DNA of 17,255 nucleotides from NCBI GenBank assembly GCA_027596945.1, contig JADGJH010000281.1, positions 1-17,255 on the forward strand, in the 5' to 3' direction. Shown here in pieces: positions 9,749 through 17,255 of this stretch (positions within the stretch are counted from its first letter, which is position 1; each line of letters starts with the position of its first letter). The notes under the pieces are model-generated. The model was not told the origin of the DNA. It worked only from the letters and a program-made list of their open reading frames with translations, and did no database searches. The stretch comes from Physocladia obscura (Eukaryota; Chytridiomycota; Chytridiomycetes; Chytridiales; Chytriomycetaceae). The position numbers and the translations under genes are program-made.

Positions 9749-12149
9749 ATGTCCGGAACAACAGAAACACCAGTAGTGCACACAAAACAAATCAAACAAA
9801 CTGGAAAAGTTAACCAACAGTTTTACCTGAGCAAAGATGAGCAAAAACGTGCAGATGACAGTGTTGGAATTTTGCTTTGCAGATTGAATTTAACAGCATC
9901 GGCTGTTCCAATTCCTCTCCATGGTAACAAACCATTGGAATTTAATTCTATATCAACGTATCATAAACACGTAAGAGGAAAAGAAAGTAAAGAAACAGTT
10001 TTACTTTTTTAATTTTTTTATTAAGTTTGACAGGATTAAAAAAAATAAAACCAAAACCAAATTGCCTAAATAGGAATGCAATACTTTTGCACTTTAATTG
10101 GCAATTACAAGAGTTTGATAATACTGTTGGATAGTCCTCTGTCACGCCCACCATCAATGAAAGCAGAGTCAATCGCCCTATTTATTAAATTTAAAAGGTT
10201 GCCAGAAGGCTCTCCACTCATTAATACATGTGGCCAGTTAGTAACAGATACAAATGGAGGGCCAATTTTGTGTCAAGGCAGTTGGAATGATCCAAAAGGC
10301 ATTGTGCAGCTCCTGACTTCAGTTCATCGCACACAAGGTGTCAAAGTCAATGAGCCATACTGCAAGCCCTGCAATAACTGCATTGCGCTAAATCAGCAAG
10401 GAGATAGCTATGGATGTGACAGTTGTTGTGGACAAGGTTTGCCACACATGGAAATCCCTGCCAAAATATTATTGTGAAAAACACTGTGAGCCAATGCACA
10501 AAAGACGCTGCAGGATACCAGACTCTTGGTGACTCACCTTTAGCTCCACAAGAGCTGCTGACAATCTGTCAACATTTGATGAAGCAGGGTCTTGGTGCCT
10601 TTCAAACATTCACAGAAATCATTTGTGGCTGCTTTTTATTTTGCCATGAAGACAAAATTTCAGATTTGACAAAATTATGGATGGTTCAAAAATAATCTGC
10701 AATTGCATTAATTGGGATATAACCATGTTTTCACCATCAGGTGAAATTGAAGGTTTGGGATTCACTATCTTTGGGAAAGGAGATACAGCACCAGCAAATG
10801 TGATCATGTGGAGATTGGATGATCAGCCAATGCTATGTGTGGCATCTTTTGGCATGGATTTTTCTATCTGGAATCAGAAGTGGTTATTTGTTTCCAAGTG
10901 AGAGCTTGAATTGATTGTTGCCAAACAAAAAGAAAATCCAAACAACTCAAGGGGCGATATCATATAAAACTTCTCCAACAAATAAAAGAAGTATGCCACA
11001 CTTGTGTTCCATACTGTGATAGACTGTTTGGAACACACACACTTCAAAAAACTGGATATTTGCTTGCATTTTGGGGCGATGTATTTAAATGTGCATGTCA
11101 CAAAAGTATTTCAATGGGTGCATCATATAAAAGATATGCAAAAAGTTTAATGGCAATTGTTTTGGCAAGACAAGGAGATGAAGGCAAATTGGCTGCACCA
11201 AAATTTAGAACAATTTATACTCAATATTTGCAATTAACTCAAAGTGTCAATTGCACTCATGATATTGGAATTCCTGTTGAAAAAAGTATTTATTCAGTTG
11301 CTTTTAAGTTCATCATCCATGATTGTAAAGTTTCTGCCAATAACCCAACAATTACTTCAGTTTCTATTTCAAATAAAATATTGTCGGCTTCTTGTTCAAA
11401 ATCTCTATATCAAGAGCTGGAATCACTTCTTCAGCACTTGGATCCAAATTTAGCAACATCACTGAAGACAATAATTTCAATACTTGTGACTGATGCAAGA
11501 TACAAAAATTCTGATGCAGAGAAAGTTGTAATACAATTTGAAACTAAATCTGAAGAAACTGTTCAAGAACTAATTGAAACAGTTGATAATGCCAATAATG
11601 TTGAGCAAACAGTTACTGAGTTTAATCAGGTAAAATAAAACAATTAAAAAAACAACAATACAAAATTCTTAAATTTGATTCTAGCAAACTAGAGTCTCTA
11701 CAGATTCACCTGGGCCAAACCATATTGATTTGACAGAATCAGGTCCAGCAAATCAAATCAAATCAAAACAATTACCAGTACTTGTACAATTATTATTTAG
11801 AAGCAATCAATCCCTAGCACAACACCCATTCCAGCTGTTCTAGTGATTTTGACTGCTCAAAAAAGAAAGTGCGGTGGGGCAAATGATTTAAATGAGCAAT
11901 TTTCAATCAAGAAGATGAAAATAGATTTTGAGTGAAAAAAATTGCAGAAATTTTGAAAAATGCCCCAATTGATTCAGAACTCACCGAGGGAGCAAGAAAA
12001 TTGTTTTGAGGGCACAGCTAATAATTTTGTGTCTGCCAAATCACTTTGACGGAGATGTTACTGCATTTGTTAATCATCATGGAAAACTTTTGCAGTCAAA
12101 ATTTGCAATGCACTGGGGCAAAGATAGTTCTTGTGGTGTTAAAAAGTGA
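9749..12149 (+). mobile_element. Crypton-like tyrosine recombinase element, inactivated
   Basis: Successive plus-strand fragments in changing frames line up as one tyrosine-recombinase protein. The N-terminal pieces are 9749-10012 and 10076-10440, the latter Cys-rich (CKPCNNC, CDSCC). The core-binding helices are at about 10444-10677 (SPLAPQELLTICQHLM, then LFCHEDKISDL). A GKGDTAPANVIMW strand region follows at 10677-10846, then IFLSGIRSGYLFPSESLN at 10858-10911. The catalytic C-terminal part, FGTHTLQKTGYLLAFWG ... CHKS ... ASYKRYA, is at about 10955-11629. A probable 55-base intron (11630-11684) leads to 11685-11843, and a C-terminal piece with CLPNHFDGDVTAF ends at 12149. Expected catalytic residues: Arg I position is His (10645-10647); the HxxR motif is HTLQ, with Gln at 11045-11047; His at 11099-11101 and Tyr at 11126-11128 remain. 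At least four frameshifts and both lost arginines show it is dead. Crypton elements move by a tyrosine recombinase and lack terminal inverted repeats, so exact ends cannot be set. Confidence 0.8.
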
Positions 12150-12935
12150 TTTTGCTTTTTCTGCTTTTTTTTTCTTTTTCATTTTCATTTTTACACTGAA
12201 AAAAAAAATTAAAAAAATAAAAAGTCAATCAAAATGCAAAAATCAATCAGCAAACAGTCTCAAATAACAGCAGAACACCCTGTTGACAAGATCAACAGGT
12301 TTATTCGCACTTGGAAACAAAAAAAAAACTGCAACCAGAAGTGAACCAGTGAGTAACAGATATATATACATATATTTTTTTTTTTGTTTGTTTTCAAGTG
12401 AACCAAAATTCCTGAGTAAAAAAACAGAAGCAAGTACAAAATCAATTCCTATGTATACTGCAATAATACCACATATTAACAGTCAATTTAGTGAAACATA
12501 TGGAGAAGTTTTGTAAAATGCAACAAACACACTCCCATATATGCCACTGTCACTGCAATTGCCACACATGTTCTCAGTCCATGTGCGAGATTAGAAAAAC
12601 ATCTTGAACATGAAAGCTTGCAAAGTCAAAACAATAATTATGGAAATTTCTGAATTCTTATTCCAAAACAGAAAATGATGGACTTTGCCGCCATCAAATC
12701 TGGTCTAGAACAAGTAAACACAATTTTTAGCTGAAGAGTTGGAATTTGCATTACAACCTGTAAAATCTAAAAGCTGAAGAAAAGGCCGAGGAACGAAGGT
12801 CAGGAATTTGAAAAATAATAATTGAAAGGAGGAATTCTTGAAGCAATTTTCGGAGATAGTGCATGGGAAAGAGTTGTCTTTCAGAATTTCGGTATTTTAT
12901 AGCTTACATACGTTTATTCAAGTTTAGTATGATTG
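12150..12935. other. AT-rich stretch downstream of the Crypton relic, no supported gene
   Basis: Begins with a polypyrimidine run followed by A-rich sequence (12155-12225). Short open patches occur (for example 12283-12516), with an intron-like GTGAGT...TTTTCAAG segment near 12350-12399, but no recognisable motif. They may be the remaining tail of the Crypton element or a second relic. A perfect 8-base inverted repeat with a 5-base loop lies at 12279-12299. CpG dinucleotides return from about 12785, marking the approach to NEP1. Confidence 0.4.
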
Positions 12936-13756
12936 TCACAATACTCCCCACATATCTTCAAAAGCCGCAGTCAATTTTCCACAAGTAACACTTGCACTCA
13001 ATGGATATTCTGATATGGCAATCTTTTCATCAACAATATCGTCAACCCAATTATCTTCTCCATGCGCCATAGCCCCAATAAAAAAAACGACGGGTTCATT
13101 TTTAGGCAATGTTTTGACATAATCAGATGTCCTCACAACCTGTGAATCCGAGCTCATGGTGATTTTGCGTGCATTGGGCGGTAGGTGGTCAGTGATTGGA
13201 TTTTTAATGATTTTGAGTAGCTTTTCGGGTCCAGAAACTGACCGAATTGATAGTTTATGCAAAAGCTGGACCATCAGGCCGCAGAATCTTTTGAATGTTC
13301 GTGGGATTCGCACATGTGGATTCACTTCAATCAGAGCGTTTTTTGTTGTGTGGATGTAGACTTGAAGAAGACCGGCTTTGTTGAGTGGAGAATCGAGAAG
13401 CGTCAACAAACACTTTGATATGTGTATAGGTCAAAAATGCTGAAAGAATTGAGAACAAAAAACCTGATGGGTAATGTCCGGTCTTGATTCGCTCACATCT
13501 CTGTTATGTTTCTTGAGGAGATGATGATGATCGTCGCAATTGAGCAGAGCGTAGTGGCCTTCTTTTCCTTTACCCTATTTGAAAGTTGAGTTATTGTGCA
13601 AAACGAAGCGGTAACACGCCCTAAACAAACTGAACAAACCAGCTTTACTGTCTCCAAGCTTGCTTGCTCCAGAATAACAATCAATCGCTTCTGTGTTTCT
13701 TTCTCCTTCGGTGTTGATGCCACTTTTGGTGCTTGTTGTGGTTGAAGAAACTCCAT
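12936..13756 (-). CDS. NEP1: 18S rRNA (pseudouridine N1) methyltransferase Nep1/Emg1
   Basis: Three exons on the minus strand: 13756-13640, 13574-13464 and 13412-12936, giving 234 residues, close to the usual 240-250. The joins rebuild family motifs exactly: [16 protein letters not shown], then [20 protein letters not shown], then RPDITHQ running into [19 protein letters not shown]. Later come [48 protein letters not shown] and [15 protein letters not shown], ending MWGVL. Nep1 is a SPOUT-fold enzyme that uses S-adenosylmethionine bound in a trefoil knot, here the GAMAHG and YPLSAS loops. It methylates a pseudouridine in the small-subunit rRNA (the modification then completed to m1acp3-pseudouridine) and has an essential role in nucleolar 40S assembly. 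The ATG at 13756 is preferred over an upstream in-frame ATG because family proteins have a short variable N terminus there. Introns are 65 and 51 bases. No lesion is visible, so it should be functional. Confidence 0.97.
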
Positions 13757-14275
13757 TTTTTGCACCAGAAAAAAAAAAGAAAGAATTGATTGCGTTTTTG
13801 GGTTGCTTCTGAAATTCACAGCCTTCTGCACCACCTTTTTCCCAACCACAAGATAGTAAAACCCTTTTTAGACTTGAACTGATTCAATGATTCAAGTGCT
13901 GCTAATGGCCATAAAACTCTTCTTTCAGTGGTCAGATGTGAGAGGCATTCACAGGCTTATTTGTCCAGCAAAATAAATAAATCACGTCTCTATAATACAG
14001 TGCTGTATTTAAGTCACTGTGTTAATGGTCTTGCTGAAAGTCAGTCGATAAACCAGCCACAGAAGAAAGCTGAATCCATTATCGGTTAGCCATTCTGACA
14101 TAGGTCTGTTGATTGGAGATCCTCTTGTATCGAATGCTAAGAAGAAATGGCTGAAACGCTCAACTGCCATAGTGATGGTGACGATATTCTTTTACATTGA
14201 ATTTTCATAAAAACCTTTTCATTGAAGCACCATCATAAAGAAATATAAATTGGAAAGGAATATTAAATTTCCGGT
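13757..14275. other. Intergenic region between NEP1 and the repeat-protein gene
   Basis: Upstream of NEP1 and downstream of the next minus-strand gene. It should contain the NEP1 promoter and the 3' end of the other transcript. CpG content is normal, unlike the island to the left. Apart from one small open frame (14009-14170, minus), no gene, RNA or repeat was recognised. Confidence 0.5.
14009..14170 (-). CDS. Possible 53-residue small protein
   Basis: A minus-strand frame starts ATGGCAGTTGAG and ends GTGACTTAA, 53 residues. It begins MAVERFSHFFLAF and contains an aromatic and hydrophobic stretch, FSFLLWLVYRL. It is longer than its neighbours in this intergenic space and has balanced composition, which is why it is listed, but it matches no family known to me. 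It could equally be chance, a 3' leader segment of the next gene upstream, or an exon of an unrecognised transcript. Confidence 0.2.
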   Translation of the reverse strand: MAVERFSHFFLAFDTRGSPINRPMSEWLTDNGFSFLLWLVYRLTFSKTINTVT

Positions 14276-17021
14276 TTATTTTTTGTTCTTCTTATCGACA
14301 CCTTGAGCTTGAGGAATTGGCGCTGCCGCAGCCTTTTGAGTTTGTGGAGCTGCTCTCTTTGCGACACTTTCAACATGTCTGTTCGTGTCACCTGTGATTG
14401 ATTTAGGCGGAGTGGCTGTTTTGGTTGGAGAAGTTGGCTTGGAAGCAGCAGTTTTTGGTTGCGAACCAGCCGTTAAAGATTGTTGAGAAGTCTCAACCTT
14501 GGAATTTTCTGCTTTGATTAGAGCTGGAGCAGTCTTTGTTGGAAACGTAGACTTAAGAGCGGCAATTTGTGGCTGTGGAGTGGCCGGCTTTGAAGATTTC
14601 TGAGAAACTGGTGCAGCCGATTTTGAAGCAGGAGTCGTTCTTGTCGGTGATGCAGACTTAGAGACAACTGGTTGTTGAGCAGGCCCTTGAACTGGTGCCG
14701 GATTTTGCGTAATTGACGAAGTAGATTTCGAAGCAGCAACTTTCGGCTGCGGAGTAGCCGGTTTGAAAGATTGCTTAGTAGCTGGTGTCGCTGGCTTAGA
14801 ATTTTCTGCTTTCACTGGAGCTGGAGTAATCTTGGTTGGTGACGCAGGTTGAGAAGCGGTACTTGGCTGTGGAGCGGGTAGCTGAGCAAAATGTTGAGGA
14901 GCTGAAGTCACTGGCTTTACTGAAGATTGAGCAATATTTGTTGGAGACGCAGATTTAGGAGTGGCTGCAATTTGCTGTGGAGTGGCCGGCTTTGAAAGCT
15001 GCTGAGTAACTGGGGTTACTGGCTTGGAATTTGGTGCCTTCACCGGAGTTGAAGCAATCTTGGTTGAAAATTCAGATTTTGGAGCGACAGTTTTTGGCTG
15101 TGGACTGGCTGGCTTTGAAGATTGTTGAGGAGCTGGTATCAATGGCTTGGAATTAGCTTGTTTTACTGGAACTTGGCCTGTCTTGGCTTGAGACGCAGAC
15201 TTAGGTGCGATAGTTTTTGGCTGTGGAGTGGACGACTTTGAGGATTGTTGAGGAGCGGCTGTTGTCGGTTTGGAATTTTGTGCTTTCACTGGAGTTGAAA
15301 TTTTATTGGCAGCTTGTTGAGTTGGTCCTTGAACTGATGCCAGATTTTTGTTACTTGAAAAAGCAGATTTCGGAGCTACAGCATTTAGTTGCGAAGTAGC
15401 TGGCTTGAAAGATTGCTGAGGAACTGGTGTCGCTGGGTTAGAATTTTCTGCTTTCACTGGAGTTGGTGACGCAGATTGAGAAGCGGTACTTGGCTGTGGA
15501 GCGGGTAGCTGAGCAAAGTGTTGCGAAGCTGAAGTCACTGGCTTTACTGAAGATTGAGCAATATTTGTTGGAGACGCAGATTTAGGAGTGACTGCAATTT
15601 GCTGTGGAGTGGCCGGCTTTGAAAGCTGCTGAGTAACTGGGGTTACTGGCTTGGAATTTGGTGCCTTCACCGGAGTTGAAGCAATCTTGGTTGAAAATTC
15701 AGATTTTGGAGCGACAGTTTTTGGCTGTGGAGTGGCCGGCTGTGAAAATTGAGTAACTGGGGTTGCTGGCTTGAAATTTGGTCCCTTCACTGGAGCTGGA
15801 GTAGTCTTGGTTGGTAATACATATTTGAGAACCGGGTTTGGTTGTGGAGTTGGTGGCTTTGAAGGCTGCTGAGGAGCTGGTGTCACTGGCTTGGAATTTG
15901 CTACTTTCACTGGAATTTGAGCTGTCTTGGTTGGAGATGCAGGCTTAGGAGTAGCAGAGTTTGGTTGCGGAGCGGTTGGCTTGGAAGATTGCTGAGTAAC
16001 TGGTGCAGCCGATTTTAGAGCAGGGGCCGTTTTTGTCTGCGATGCAGACTTAGGGACAACTTGTTGTTTAACAGGTCCTTGAATTAGCGCCGGATTTGTC
16101 TGAATCTGCGAAGCAGATTTGGAAGCAAGAGTTTTTAGCTGCGGAGTAGCCGGTTTGGATAATTTTTGAGGAGCTGGCGTTGTAGGTCTGGAATTTCCAA
16201 TATGCACTGAAGCCGAAGCTGCCTTAGTTGGTGTAGAGGATGCTTGAGCAGGAGTAGCTACTGCTTTCGGTTGTGGAGTTGATGGTTTTGAAGTTTGCTT
16301 GAAAGAATTCTTTGCTGGTCCAACAATGCGTTTTGGAGCAACTGGTGCAATGGTCGCGAAACTCGAAGACTCGTCGAAAAGAAAGCTCAAACTGAAAATC
16401 TCACTGGTATTATTGTTTGGAATATGCGATAACGGTTTCTGTTTCGGGACGGACACTTTTGATGGAGAAATAGGGCTTTTTGCCTGTGACTGTACCTGTG
16501 CTTGTGACTGGGCTGACGTAGCTCTGGATCTTAAGACTGGCGTAGCCGGTTTGCACGCGTCGACCCACTCCTGCGGAAGATCGAAAATATCGCCGAGAAC
16601 CGAGTCTTTCTTTTTTAGGGTCTGCTGCTGCTGCTGCTGCTTACCTGGTGTTGTTGTCACTGATTTTTGCGCGGGTCCCTTCTCTAATTTCTGCTCTGGT
16701 TTCTGCACCGGTCCCGCTTGCGTCTTTCCGGATGTTTGACGTGTCACTGGCTTGGGTGCAATTGGTGCCGCCTTCTGTTGCGATTGAGGCTTTTGCGTAT
16801 TGCTATTGGCTTTAATTGTCGCTGGCTTGATTGGCGCTTGGGGGTTTGGTTTGGCTTGGTCTGGCTGGTAAAAAAAATTTTTTTTAAAATTAGACAGTAA
16901 GCAAAAGTCAAAATACCTGATGAGTGGCAGCCAATTTCGTGTTATCAGTCGACTGATGGGTGAAATTCTGCTTAACGGCAGTAACAGTCGAATTCTTACT
17001 CTTGTTGTCGTTCTTTCCCAT
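14276..17021 (-). CDS. Disordered Pro/Ala/Lys/Ser-rich repeat protein
   Basis: Two exons on the minus strand, 17021-16917 and 16864-14276, split by a 52-base GTATTT...ACCAG intron; 897 residues plus TAA. The ATG at 17021 (MGKNDNKSKNS) is chosen because its short exon splices in frame into the long one; unspliced read-through gives a longer, unlikely start. Residues 36-220 are Q/P/K-rich with a CAG-encoded Gln6 and one less repetitive island (DSVLGDIFDLPQEWVDAC, then SLSFLFDESSSF). From about residue 224 to 857 the protein consists of degenerate units of about 41-58 residues built on SKPATPQPK, KSASPTKTAP and VKAENSKPATPVPQQ. Many S/T-P-x-K/R sites (SPTK, TPVK, SPTR) occur, the minimal cyclin-dependent kinase consensus. 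The tail is basic (VDKKNKK). There is no signal peptide, membrane segment or known domain. Function unknown; a scaffold, cytoskeletal or chromatin-associated disordered protein would fit the composition. Confidence 0.8.
14838..15103 (-). repeat. Internal duplication, copy nearer the C terminus
   Basis: About 266 bases matching 15465-15730 at a constant offset of 627 bases with no gap and about five mismatches by eye. It encodes the block from SEFSTKIASTPVKAPNSK through to HFAQLPAPQPSTAS in the repeat protein. Identity is far higher than between ordinary repeat units of this gene. Confidence 0.9.
15465..15730 (-). repeat. Internal duplication, copy nearer the N terminus
   Basis: Partner of 14838-15103. 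The flank beyond the 15465 side differs by an 18-base gap relative to the other copy, so the duplicated segment has a sharp edge there. The two encoded blocks differ at only about three residues. Confidence 0.9.
16622..16639 (-). repeat. (CAG)6 tract coding for poly-Gln
   Basis: Six CTG units on the plus strand read as CAG codons in the repeat-protein gene, giving six Gln after TTTPGK. Short and in frame. Confidence 0.9.
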
Positions 17022-17090
17022 GCTTGTTGTTGCACTTCTTTGTGATCTCGAAATTTGTGTGATAATAACTGTTTGAAAAAAGATCTCACG

Positions 17091-17097
17091 CTTTATA
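17091..17097 (-). promoter_or_regulatory. Possible TATA box of the repeat-protein gene
   Basis: TATAAAG on the minus strand lies about 70 bases upstream of the ATG at 17021, a plausible place for a fungal core promoter. It is only a short AT-rich match in AT-rich DNA and a second TATAAA lies near 17115, so this is tentative. The remaining sequence to the window end holds no gene. Confidence 0.25.
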
Positions 17098-17255
17098 GGA
17101 ATTACAATTGTTCTTTTTATAACGAAAGGTGGCACCTTCGAAAAGTTCTTTGTTTTAGAAATTTGATGACAAAAAAAAGGACAAAAAACAGCAAAACGGA
17201 AAATAAAAAAGCAATCTATTGATTCATGTGTATAGTCATCTACGTTTCCTATCTC

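Noticed and set aside
11749..11770. Short tandem AAATC units
   Set aside because: Only about three units in AT-rich relic DNA, no spacers; not a CRISPR or satellite.
12279..12299. Perfect 8-base inverted repeat with 5-base loop (CCTGTTGA / TCAACAGG)
   Set aside because: Too short and isolated, no U-tract or partner; expected by chance in this length of DNA.
14276..16300. CRISPR-like or satellite array
   Set aside because: The periodicity is coding, degenerate and in one open frame; it is a protein repeat.
16299..16739. 146-codon plus-strand Cys-rich frame
   Set aside because: Cys runs come from reading the CAG tract of the minus-strand gene in another frame.
1..17255. tRNA or rRNA genes
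   Set aside because: No B-box-like GGTTCGAATCC block with a matching acceptor stem and no recognisable rRNA core were found on either strand by eye.

Overview
The window is eukaryotic and most likely fungal. Five introns follow GT...AG rules and keep protein motifs in frame across the joins; all introns are short (45-65 bases). Gene spacing is tight and the mobile-element relics are of fungal types. The intron style, the decayed Crypton-type recombinase and the domain make-up suggest an early-diverging (chytrid-like) fungus; that placement is an inference.

Layout. 1-1197 (minus): N-terminally decayed IS630/Tc1-type DDE transposase that runs off the left edge. 1405-1912 (plus): relic of a non-LTR retrotransposon endonuclease. 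2540-6311 (plus): a seven-exon gene for an 1149-residue protein with a GW/WG-rich, N/Q/S-rich N-terminal half (28 Trp) and four RRM-like domains, the most interesting gene here. 6595-8207 (plus): a two-exon gene for a 515-residue AT-hook protein. 8208-12935: a long CpG-starved island holding a broken Crypton-like tyrosine recombinase (9749-12149) and unassigned relic sequence. 12936-13756 (minus): NEP1/EMG1, the 18S rRNA pseudouridine N1-methyltransferase, three exons. 14276-17021 (minus): a two-exon gene for an 897-residue disordered protein made of degenerate Pro/Ala/Lys/Ser repeats, with a nearly identical internal duplication.

The host genes are not an operon and share no obvious pathway. 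The RRM/GW protein and NEP1 are both RNA-related, and the AT-hook protein is probably nuclear. The clearest large-scale structure is compositional: host genes are CpG-rich while the transposon relics are almost CpG-free. The lesions in the relics (Arg to His, Gln or Cys, and a TGA stop) are those expected from C-to-T decay of CpG. This points to CpG methylation and deamination, or a similar mutational process, confined to the repeats. No tRNA, rRNA or CRISPR was seen.
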